7,538 bases of DNA. Source: JBJHBY01 sp050485745 (GTDB taxonomy: Bacteria; Pseudomonadota; Gammaproteobacteria; Pseudomonadales; CAMLJR01). The position numbers were made by a program, and so were the translations under genes. The notes under the pieces are model-generated. The model made no database searches. It had not been told where the DNA came from and saw only the letters and a list, made by a program, of their open reading frames with translations. This document shows positions 1 through 6,271 of this stretch, in pieces; the stretch's first letter is position 1; each line of letters begins with the position of its first letter. The stretch lies in NCBI GenBank assembly GCA_050485745.1, contig JBJHBY010000175.1, forward strand, positions 1 through 7,538. The letters are read 5' to 3'.

Positions 1-125
1 CCTCCATCTCCCGTCCCGCCGTAGGGTGGAAAACGGCGAAGCCTTTTCCACCAGATTTACCTTCCGCATCTCGCATCTCGCATTTTGCGTCTGGCCTTTC
101 GCGTCTTGCGTCTTGCGTCTCGCGT
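1..125. other. Non-coding 3' flank of the operon
   Basis: The only intergenic stretch in the window. It holds the hairpin and most of the heptad array and no gene I can support. Its other side lies outside the window, so whether the next gene is convergent or in the same direction is unknown. Confidence 0.7.
25..52. repeat. REP-like palindrome / hairpin downstream of rlmG
   Basis: A perfect 9-bp inverted repeat, GGTGGAAAA (25-33) and TTTTCCACC (44-52). The 10-nt centre can add three more pairs (GGC 35-37 with GCC 41-43) around a GAA loop, leaving C34 bulged. It is preceded by GTAG, giving the GTAGGGTGG...CCACC form seen in many dispersed intergenic palindromes of GC-rich gammaproteobacteria. 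No T-run follows the stem on either strand, so it is not a canonical Rho-independent terminator, although it could protect or end the 3' side of the operon transcript. Confidence 0.6.
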
Positions 126-135
126 CTAGCGTCCC
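66..135. repeat. Degenerate 7-bp tandem repeat array (10 units)
   Basis: Ten consecutive in-phase heptads are read directly on the plus strand: GCATCTC, GCATCTC, GCATTTT, GCGTCTG, GCCTTTC, GCGTCTT, GCGTCTT, GCGTCTC, GCGTCTA, GCGTCCC. The consensus is GCGTCTN (minus strand NAGACGC). Five units match GCGTCT exactly; the left end has drifted to GCATCTC. The two rightmost units enter rlmG: they provide its final Gly-Arg codons and, through GCGTCTA, the TAG stop. The role is unknown. It could be a slippage-generated array, a protein-binding array or a marker repeat of the genome. Confidence 0.85.
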
Positions 136-1343
136 GCCACCAACACCACAAACTTCGGATTCGCAGCAACGGTACGGCAATTGCCGAACAAGCGCTGCAG
201 CTTGAGGTGGTAAGCCAGGTGCCGGTTGCCCACCAGCCACAGCTCGCCTCCGGGGCGCAGGCGTTGCAGGCTGCCCTTGAGCATGCGCCAGGCAATCTGG
301 TCGCCGACCACATGCTGCTGGTGAAAGGGTGGATTGCACAGGATCAGGTCAAAGCGCTGCGCCGTCGGCGGTGCGTCGTCATCGAAGGCATCGGCGAGGG
401 CAAATCGCGGGGCCGGAGATGGCGAGCTGTGCGGCGATGTGGACGACGCCAACCCGGCCTGCGCGCTGGCCGCGGCCGCATCGGCGTTGAACGCGGCACT
501 GCACAGCGCCTGGCAGGATTCGTCGATGAACCAGATGCGCGCGGCGGGTTGCAGACGTTGCGCCGCAAGGCCGAGCACACCGTCGCCACAGCCGAGGTCG
601 GCGATGTCCCGTGCCCGGGGCAGCTGTGGCAATTGCGCCAGCATCAGGGCGGCGCCTTCATCGAGGCGCCCGCGGGAAAAGGCATTGGGCAGGTTGAGCA
701 GCGTGGTGCCGTCGGGGCCGTTCACAGTGCGGGCTTGCCCGGGAACCTCCGGTGCCTCCGCGGCGGGGGTGCCGAGGCCGAACAGCAGAGCGTGATTGGG
801 GGCGCGCAGGCGCTCCACCGGCCCCCAGTAGCGTTGCAACAGCTCGTGGGTGTCGGTGGCGGCGTGCTTGCTCATCGCGGCGGCATAGACGGCGCCGCCG
901 GCAAGGGCGAGCCGGCGCAGCACCGCCAGCTGTTCCAGCAGCCAGGCACGGTTGCGCGGCAGGCGCCAGAGCACCAGGCCGCCATGCGACGGCAGCGGGC
1001 TGGCATGCCCCGGGACGAAGTCCAGCGACGGGCGCTGGTTGTGCGCCAGGTTCGTGGCGATGGCCAGCTGGCTGACCCGGGAGTCACTCCAGATCAGCGC
1101 CCCGGTATCCGCCAGGGGCACGGCGAGGGCACCGAAGGCATCGTTCACCAGCAGGGGCGGGGTGTCGAGCCGGTCACGCATCTGCCCGGCGATGTCCAGC
1201 AGGGCCCGGTCCGCCGCATCCCAGGCCTGCAGTGGTGCCTTGCCCGCGGGCGGGCGCCGCTGCAGGGCGAAGCGGCCGAATGGCGTATCCATCTGTGTCG
1301 GCGCCGCGCTGTCGGCTCGCCGCTGTTGCCGGGGCCGCCGCAT
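126..1343 (-). CDS. rlmG: 23S rRNA (guanine(1835)-N2)-methyltransferase RlmG
   Basis: A 405-residue SAM-dependent methyltransferase that would modify G1835 of 23S rRNA. It resembles E. coli RlmG (378 residues) along its whole length: LQAWDAADRALL (38-49) and LVNDAFGAL (65-73) in the degenerate N-terminal methyltransferase-like domain, NAFSRGRLDEGA (220-231), the SAM-binding motif DLGCGDGVLG (249-258), FIDES (272-276), catalytic NPPFHQQH (337-344), and GNRHLAYHLKLQRLFGNC (372-389) then NPKFVVL. The last stretch separates RlmG from its relative RsmC. A low-complexity Ala/Ser/Pro insert at about 289-312 lies between the SAM motif and NPPF and is probably a surface loop. The ATG at 1343 sits 1 nt after the AraC stop with only a weak AGG upstream. 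The ATG at 1292 (MDTPFGRFALQR) fits the E. coli N-terminus better and is a real alternative. The stop codon lies in a heptad repeat. Confidence 0.93.
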   Translation of the reverse strand: MRRPRQQRRADSAAPTQMDTPFGRFALQRRPPAGKAPLQAWDAADRALLDIAGQMRDRLDTPPLLVNDAFGALAVPLADTGALIWSDSRVSQLAIATNLAHNQRPSLDFVPGHASPLPSHGGLVLWRLPRNRAWLLEQLAVLRRLALAGGAVYAAAMSKHAATDTHELLQRYWGPVERLRAPNHALLFGLGTPAAEAPEVPGQARTVNGPDGTTLLNLPNAFSRGRLDEGAALMLAQLPQLPRARDIADLGCGDGVLGLAAQRLQPAARIWFIDESCQALCSAAFNADAAAASAQAGLASSTSPHSSPSPAPRFALADAFDDDAPPTAQRFDLILCNPPFHQQHVVGDQIAWRMLKGSLQRLRPGGELWLVGNRHLAYHLKLQRLFGNCRTVAANPKFVVLVAGR

Positions 1344-1344
1344 G

Positions 1345-2433
1345 TCAGCCTGTCTGTGCCGGGGTGTGCTGCTCCCGGTACTCGCCGGGAGTTTGTCCGG
1401 TCCATTTCTTGAAGGAGCGATGGAAGGCACTGGGCTCGTCGAAGCCGAGCAGGGCAGAGATGGCGTTGATGCGCAGCTCCGGGCGGCGCAGCAGGCGCAG
1501 GGCGGCGTCGCGGCGCAGGCTGTCCTTGAACTGCTGGTAGGTGGTGCCGCATTCCTTGAGGCGGCGGCGCAGGGTGCGCACCGAAAGGTGCAGGTGGGCC
1601 GCCATCTCTTCCATGGCGGGGAATTCACGGCTGAGGTCATTGCCGACGATGCGCCGCATCTGCGCCAGCAGTGAGCCGTCGTCGTCCTCACCGCCGACCA
1701 GCAGGTAGTAGGGCGCGTTGCGCAGGAAGTTGTGCAGTGATTCCTCGGTATGGATCAGCGGCGCATCGAGCAGGGACGCGGGAAAGCGCAGGCTGGTGTG
1801 AGCTTGCTCGAAGCGCAGTTCGCAGCGCAGCAGGCGCCGCAGGTAGTCGTCATCCTGGGGCGCGGGGGCCTGCAGGCGAACCTCGATCAGCTCCATCGGC
1901 CGGCCGATCAGCCAGCTGCAGAAGCGGCGCCAGATGGCCACGGTGTGGGCCGCGGTATAGGCGTCGCCAAAACCCTCGAGAAAGCCGGCACTGGAGTCAA
2001 AGAAGAATTCAACGCTGCCGTCCCGGTGCCGGCGCAGGGGTTGTCCACTGGCGGCGGACTCCCCGGTCAGGCGCTGGCAGAAACTGTTGAACTCGTGGGC
2101 GCGGCGGATTGCTGTCTCCAGCGTGGTGCAGTGGATGATGCACATGCACATCATGCGGAAGGTGCCCGCCGGGGTGCGCCGTCCGAGGTTGAGCCCGAAG
2201 GACTCGTCCTCCAGCAGCCACATGACCCGGGTGTAGACCTCGTTGTAGAGGTCCGCGGGCACCGCCTGCTCGGGGTCGATACCGCGGTCCAGCGGGTCTA
2301 TGTCGAGGGCGAAGGCCAGGGCGATGTCGGCGGTGAGGGCGCGGGCATCGAAACCCTGCGCCTCGGCCACCTGCAGGATGCTGCGCAGGTATTTCAGGGG
2401 CACGCTGGGCGAGGTCGGGCGGGCGTCGTTCAT
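1345..2433 (-). CDS. AraC-family transcriptional regulator with arabinose_bd-type N-terminal domain
   Basis: A 362-residue DNA-binding regulator. The N-terminal two thirds (about 10-210) resembles the Arabinose_bd ligand domain found in many proteobacterial AraC proteins (VPLKYLRSILQVAEAQGFDA at the start, later GFGDAYTAAHTVAIWRRF). The C-terminal AraC domain has both helix-turn-helix units: FPAMEEMAAHLHLSVRTLRR (271-290) and INAISALLGFDEPSAFHRSF (322-341), followed by KKWTGQTPGEYR. I start at the ATG at 2433, 7 nt after the ATPase stop, with GGAGGA 10 nt upstream; an ATG 21 codons earlier would lie inside the ATPase gene. Its position within the transporter operon suggests it may control that operon, but neither ligand nor operator can be seen. 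Regulators of this subfamily are also often found next to lipid or amino-acid catabolism genes, so the link is inferred from location only. Confidence 0.92.
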   Translation of the reverse strand: MNDARPTSPSVPLKYLRSILQVAEAQGFDARALTADIALAFALDIDPLDRGIDPEQAVPADLYNEVYTRVMWLLEDESFGLNLGRRTPAGTFRMMCMCIIHCTTLETAIRRAHEFNSFCQRLTGESAASGQPLRRHRDGSVEFFFDSSAGFLEGFGDAYTAAHTVAIWRRFCSWLIGRPMELIEVRLQAPAPQDDDYLRRLLRCELRFEQAHTSLRFPASLLDAPLIHTEESLHNFLRNAPYYLLVGGEDDDGSLLAQMRRIVGNDLSREFPAMEEMAAHLHLSVRTLRRRLKECGTTYQQFKDSLRRDAALRLLRRPELRINAISALLGFDEPSAFHRSFKKWTGQTPGEYREQHTPAQTG

Positions 2434-2440
2434 GGCCTGA

Positions 2441-3424
2441 TCATCCTCCGCGCTGCCAGTGGTGGCAAGCCACCGCGTGGGCACGATCCGAGGCAATCAG
2501 TTCCAGCTTTGGCGCCTCCCGGCGGCACTGCTCGTCCGCCAGGGGGCAGCGCGGGTGGAAGCGACAGCCCGGCGGTGGCGCCAGGGGGCTGGGCAGTTCG
2601 CCATCCATCACCGGCAGCTCCGGCGGCGGCCCGGGGCGGGGTCGGGGGATGGCCGCGATCAGATAGCGGGTATAGGGGTGGCGGGCACTGTCGTAGAGGT
2701 CCGCCGCGGGAGCCACTTCCACCAGTTCACCGAGATACATCACGGCGACGCGGTCGCTGAGGTGGCGCACCACCGACAGGTCGTGGGAGATGAACAGCAG
2801 CGACAGGCCGAGTGACTCACGCAGGCCCAGCAGCAGGTTGATGATCTGTGCCTGGATGGACACGTCCAGCGCCGACACCGGCTCGTCGCAGACCACGAAC
2901 TCCGGCTGCAGGGCGATAGCCCGGGCGATGCCGACACGCTGGCGCTGGCCGCCGGAGAATTCATGCGGATAGCGCTCGAGGCTGCTTGGCGGCAGTCCCA
3001 CCTGCGCGCAGATTTCGCGCACCTGCTCGTGTCGCTGCCGCGCATCACCGACGCGGTGCACCAGCAACGGCTCCTCGATGATGTCGCCGATGGTGTGGCG
3101 GCTGTTCAGGGAGTCGTAGGGGTCCTGGAAGATCATCTGCATGCGCCGGCGCAGCTGGCGCAAGGCGCCGCTGCCCAGGCGGGTGATGTCCTCGCCATCG
3201 AAATGCACCGCGCCACTGTCGGGCTGGTAGAGCCGCAGCAGGGTTTTGCCCAGGGTGGATTTGCCACAACCGGACTCACCCACCAGGCCCAGGGTTTCAC
3301 CCCTGTGGATGTCGAAGCTGACGCCATCCACCGCATGCAGATGGCGCCGGTGCTGGCGGAATACCCCCGAGCGTTCGACAAAGTACTTGCGCAGCGCGCG
3401 CACCTGCAGCAGGGCGTCAGTCAT
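2441..3424 (-). CDS. Oligopeptide-type ABC transporter ATPase (C-terminal-half YejF / DppF-OppF type)
   Basis: A 327-residue second ATPase, expected to pair with the preceding one as a heterodimer under YejBE. The insertion HRRHLHAVDGVSF before the Walker A is typical of the DppF/OppF side. Motifs are intact: Walker A GESGCGKST (49-57), Q-loop Q100, signature SGGQR (157-161), Walker B FVVCDEP with E181, and H214. The C-terminal region carries RHPYTRYLIAAIP (248-260), a proline-rich stretch (260-285), and cysteines C287, C293, C300 and C320, the same arrangement as in its partner. I chose the ATG at 3424 because it overlaps the previous stop by 8 nt (ATGACTGA) and has AGGAAG 6 nt upstream; the open frame extends about 104 codons further up but only inside the other ATPase gene in another frame. 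Confidence 0.94.
   Translation of the reverse strand: MTDALLQVRALRKYFVERSGVFRQHRRHLHAVDGVSFDIHRGETLGLVGESGCGKSTLGKTLLRLYQPDSGAVHFDGEDITRLGSGALRQLRRRMQMIFQDPYDSLNSRHTIGDIIEEPLLVHRVGDARQRHEQVREICAQVGLPPSSLERYPHEFSGGQRQRVGIARAIALQPEFVVCDEPVSALDVSIQAQIINLLLGLRESLGLSLLFISHDLSVVRHLSDRVAVMYLGELVEVAPAADLYDSARHPYTRYLIAAIPRPRPGPPPELPVMDGELPSPLAPPPGCRFHPRCPLADEQCRREAPKLELIASDRAHAVACHHWQRGG
2444..2449 (-). promoter_or_regulatory. Ribosome binding site of the AraC-type gene
   Basis: GGAGGA on the minus strand, directly before the TGA of the ATPase gene and 10 nt ahead of the ATG at 2433. It is the strongest Shine-Dalgarno match in the window, though its spacing is slightly long. Confidence 0.6.
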
Positions 3425-4424
3425 GGCGCACTTCCTGTTCCACTGCGCTGGCGATGGCGCTGGGCTCCGGAAAGAAACAGGCGACATCGTGCCCGGGTGC
3501 ATGTGGCCGCAGTGGCGGTAGTTGTGCGCACTCCTCGCCGTGGCGGGTACAGCGGTTGGCGAAAGCGCAGCCCACGGGGCGCTGGTCGAGCTCCGGCACC
3601 TGGCCGCTGATCGCCGCCAGCAGGGTACCGGGCGTGGCCATCGCCGGCAGGGAGGCGAGCAGCCCCCGGGTGTAGGGGTGGCGCGGGTGGTCGAACAGTT
3701 CCGCCACCGGCGCCTGCTCGACGATGCGCCCGGCATACATCACCGCGACGCGCTGGCAGGTCTGGGCGATGACCCCGAGATCATGGGTGATGAACAGCAT
3801 GGCCATGCCGGTCTCCGCCTGCAGTTCACGCATCAGCGCCAGTACCTGGGCCTGCACCGTCACGTCGAGGGCCGTGGTCGGCTCGTCCGCGATCAGCAGT
3901 CGCGGCTCGCAGGCCAGGGCCATGGCGATGGTGACGCGCTGGCGCATGCCCCCGGAGAGTTGGTGCGGGTAGGCATCGAGCCGCTCCAGCGGCGCCGGCA
4001 TGCCCACCCGCCGCAGCAGCTCGAGCATGCGCTGCAGGCGCTGCTCTGGCTGCCAGTGCGGGCGGTGCAGCAGCAGAACTTCCTCGAACTGGCGGCGGAT
4101 GCGATAGACCGGGTTCAGGGCCGTCATCGGGTCCTGGAAGATCACGGCGATGCGGTCGCCGCGCAGTTGCTGCAGTGCGGTGGCATCGAGCCGGGTCAGG
4201 TCGGCACCCTCGAAATACACGCTGCCGCCATCGATGTTGAGTGCCGGACGCGGCAACAGGCCGAGCACAGACAGCGCGGTGAGGCTCTTGCCGCAGCCGG
4301 ATTCCCCGACCAGGCCGAGGGTCTCCCCGGCATCGATGTGGAAGCTGATGTCCTGCAACACGGGCCAGGTGCCGCGGCGGTCACTGACACTGGCTTGCAG
4401 ATGTCGAACGTCGAGTAGGGTCAC
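3417..4424 (-). CDS. Oligopeptide-type ABC transporter ATPase (N-terminal-half YejF / DppD-OppD type)
   Basis: A 335-residue cytoplasmic ATPase that powers the importer. The catalytic set is complete: Walker A GESGCGKS (40-47), Q-loop Q97, signature LSGGM (156-160), Walker B LLIADEP with E181, and switch histidine H214. The C-terminal oligo_HPY region follows, with RHPYTRGLLASLP (248-260) and four cysteines C286, C292, C299, C316 (spacing X5, X6, X16). In the Dpp/Opp family such cysteines are known to bind a [4Fe-4S] cluster in at least some members. The start codon is GTG, overlapping the binding-protein stop as GTGA; no clear Shine-Dalgarno is visible, so re-initiation after the upstream gene is likely. 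It corresponds to the N-terminal half of E. coli YejF but is a separate gene here. DppD and OppD are equally good labels by sequence alone. Confidence 0.94.
   Translation of the reverse strand: MTLLDVRHLQASVSDRRGTWPVLQDISFHIDAGETLGLVGESGCGKSLTALSVLGLLPRPALNIDGGSVYFEGADLTRLDATALQQLRGDRIAVIFQDPMTALNPVYRIRRQFEEVLLLHRPHWQPEQRLQRMLELLRRVGMPAPLERLDAYPHQLSGGMRQRVTIAMALACEPRLLIADEPTTALDVTVQAQVLALMRELQAETGMAMLFITHDLGVIAQTCQRVAVMYAGRIVEQAPVAELFDHPRHPYTRGLLASLPAMATPGTLLAAISGQVPELDQRPVGCAFANRCTRHGEECAQLPPLRPHAPGHDVACFFPEPSAIASAVEQEVRHD
3431..3436 (-). promoter_or_regulatory. Ribosome binding site of the second ATPase gene
   Basis: AGGAAG on the minus strand, 6 nt before the ATG at 3424 and inside the end of the first ATPase gene. 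It decides the start, since the frame stays open far upstream. Confidence 0.65.
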
Positions 4425-6271
4425 GGTGCCGGGGTTCGCCAGGTGTCGTTGATGATCAGCAGCGGCGGAAAATCCTCGCGCAGGAAACGACTGCGCTGCA
4501 GCTGTTCGCGCTTCTCCAGATCGATCCAGAACAGTCCGCCACTGCTGCCGAAGGGTTCGAACAGAGAGGTGCTGGTGCGCGTGCCGTGGTGTGCCGGCAG
4601 GCGCATCCAGCGCCAGAAGCCCTCCCGGGTATAGGGAATCTTGAAGGACGGAATGAACACGGCGCGGTCGTGCACGGCCTGCTCAAGGCGATGGGCCAGC
4701 GCGATGCGCTCTTCGCGTTCGGTGGCCGCGCGGTAGGCCATGATCATTGCGTCCAGTTCCGGGTCGGCGGTCTCGGTGATGTTGTTGGTCTGCGGACGAC
4801 CGGCGTTGTCGGAGTGGAAAAACTCCCAGTAGCGCGGCGCAAGGCCGCCGCCGGACCAGCCCATCCAGGCGATCTGGTGGTTTTTTTCCAGGATCTGCTT
4901 GAACGCCGAGGATGAGTCCAGCAGGCGCAGATTGAGTTCCACGCCGGCGCGCCGGGCCTGCTCGCGCAGGATCACCAGGCGTGGCGTGTGCGTGTCGGAA
5001 CTGTAGGTGACATTGAATGACAGGCGTTGACCATTGCGTACGCGAATCCCGTCGCGGCCACGGATTTCCCAACCGGCGCGGCGAAAATAGTGATCGGCCC
5101 GCTGAAGGTCAAAGGCACGGGCGCGGATGTCGGGGTTGCTGTAGTCGCCATAGCCCTCGTGCAGGGTTTGCAGGCGCTCATAGTCGCCGCGCAACACGGT
5201 GCGGATAACCTTGTCCATGTTCATCGCGTGCGCCAGGCCGAGGCGGATGTCGCGTTCCGCGAGCAGAGGGTCGCGTTCGTTCAGGAACATGCCCTGGGCG
5301 GGTTGCGGTACCTCGTTGTAGAACACGATGCGGCCGATGTGGCCACGATCGTAGACGCGACCCCGTGCCTTGCCATGCCAGAACTGGGGCATGATCAGCG
5401 GGAAGGTATCCAGCTCGCCCTTGACGAAGTGGTTGTAGGCCACGTTGAGGTCGCGAATCACCTTGACCCGCACCTGGTCGACGTTGAAGCGATGGCGAAA
5501 ATAGCGCTTGTCGTTGCCCCACCAGTCGTCCTTGCGCTCGAACTCGATGAAACGGCCCTTGCGTATGGTACCGATGGTGTAGGGTCCGGTGTTCGGCTCG
5601 ATGCGCCAGTTGTATTCGCGTACCCAGTGCTCGTCGAGCTGGTGAAAATGCCGCGGCGTGGGGCGAATGCTGTATTCGAACAGCATCTCCTCCGGTGGCC
5701 GTGCCACCGCGCCGCGAATGCCGATGGTGTGTTCGTCGTACTTGACCACGTCGAGGATGACCTGGCTGTAGTAGTTGTTGTACCAGGGCGCGATGATATG
5801 GGGCGAGCGCATGAACTCGATGGTAAACAGGTAGTCGTCCGCGGTGACCGGGCGGCCGTCGGACCAGCGTGCATCCGGGTCCAGACGGTAGAAAATCGTT
5901 TGGCCGTCCTCGCCAAAGGCCCAGTGGGTAGCGAGCTCCGGAATCGGCCGCAGGGTATCCGGGTGCATGCCCACCAGCCCCAGTTGCATGGGGCGAAGAT
6001 AGGCGGCGAAGGCGCTATTGGAGTCCGGGCCGACCAGACGCAGGGTCAGTGGAAAACTGGTGACGAAGCTGCGGAAGCGCCCGCCGCGCTGAGCCTCCGG
6101 GTCGGCGAAGATCGGGTCGTCCAGGTTGGTCTGCCACTCGAGGTCCTGCGGTAGCTCCTCTGGCAGTGCCCGTGCGGGCATGGACAGCAACAGGCCCAGC
6201 AACAACACCAGCAGCACGGCTGGCGGCAGGGCGTGCCGCCACGGGGCGGGTATTGGCAGCCGCCTATTCAT
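4421..6271 (-). CDS. yejA: YejA-type periplasmic peptide-binding protein (SBP family 5)
   Basis: A 616-residue extracellular solute-binding protein, similar in length to E. coli YejA (about 600). The N-terminus is a classic Sec signal peptide: MNRR, a leucine-rich core at about 17-30, and a P-A-R-A site with cleavage expected after residue 35. No lipobox cysteine is present, so it should be a soluble periplasmic protein. SBP_bac_5 features include ARWSDGRPVTADD (134-146) and NTGPYTIGTIRKGRFIEFER (227-246) followed by DDWWG. In YejA relatives these proteins deliver peptides or peptide-like compounds, such as microcin C, to the YejBE channel; the actual substrate here is unknown. The start overlaps the yejE stop by 8 nt (ATGAATAG), with only a weak AAGGTG 10 nt upstream, so coupling to yejE is likely. 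In E. coli yejA is first in the operon; here it follows the permeases. Confidence 0.93.
   Translation of the reverse strand: MNRRLPIPAPWRHALPPAVLLVLLLGLLLSMPARALPEELPQDLEWQTNLDDPIFADPEAQRGGRFRSFVTSFPLTLRLVGPDSNSAFAAYLRPMQLGLVGMHPDTLRPIPELATHWAFGEDGQTIFYRLDPDARWSDGRPVTADDYLFTIEFMRSPHIIAPWYNNYYSQVILDVVKYDEHTIGIRGAVARPPEEMLFEYSIRPTPRHFHQLDEHWVREYNWRIEPNTGPYTIGTIRKGRFIEFERKDDWWGNDKRYFRHRFNVDQVRVKVIRDLNVAYNHFVKGELDTFPLIMPQFWHGKARGRVYDRGHIGRIVFYNEVPQPAQGMFLNERDPLLAERDIRLGLAHAMNMDKVIRTVLRGDYERLQTLHEGYGDYSNPDIRARAFDLQRADHYFRRAGWEIRGRDGIRVRNGQRLSFNVTYSSDTHTPRLVILREQARRAGVELNLRLLDSSSAFKQILEKNHQIAWMGWSGGGLAPRYWEFFHSDNAGRPQTNNITETADPELDAMIMAYRAATEREERIALAHRLEQAVHDRAVFIPSFKIPYTREGFWRWMRLPAHHGTRTSTSLFEPFGSSGGLFWIDLEKREQLQRSRFLREDFPPLLIINDTWRTPAP

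Noticed and set aside
25..52. Rho-independent terminator
   Set aside because: The stem is good but no T-run follows on either strand; it fits a REP-like palindrome better.
66..135. CRISPR array
   Set aside because: Units are 7 bp and directly adjacent with no spacers, so this is a simple tandem repeat.
126..1343. RsmC (16S rRNA G1207 methyltransferase)
   Set aside because: Same fold, but the FHQQH after NPP and the GNRHLAYHLKLQRLFGNC and NPKFVVL segments match RlmG rather than RsmC.
207..1412. 401-codon open frame on the plus strand across rlmG
   Set aside because: It lies opposite a clearly conserved methyltransferase gene, its translation is low in recognisable motifs, and long antisense frames are expected in DNA this GC-rich.
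1750..2760. 336-codon open frame on the plus strand across the AraC gene and ATPase end
   Set aside because: Spans two well-supported minus-strand genes and shows Gly/Ala/Arg-rich composition without domains; a shadow of the coding strand.
5027..6154. 375-codon plus-strand open frame opposite yejA
   Set aside because: Mirror frame of the binding-protein gene; no signal, domain or ribosome site supports it.
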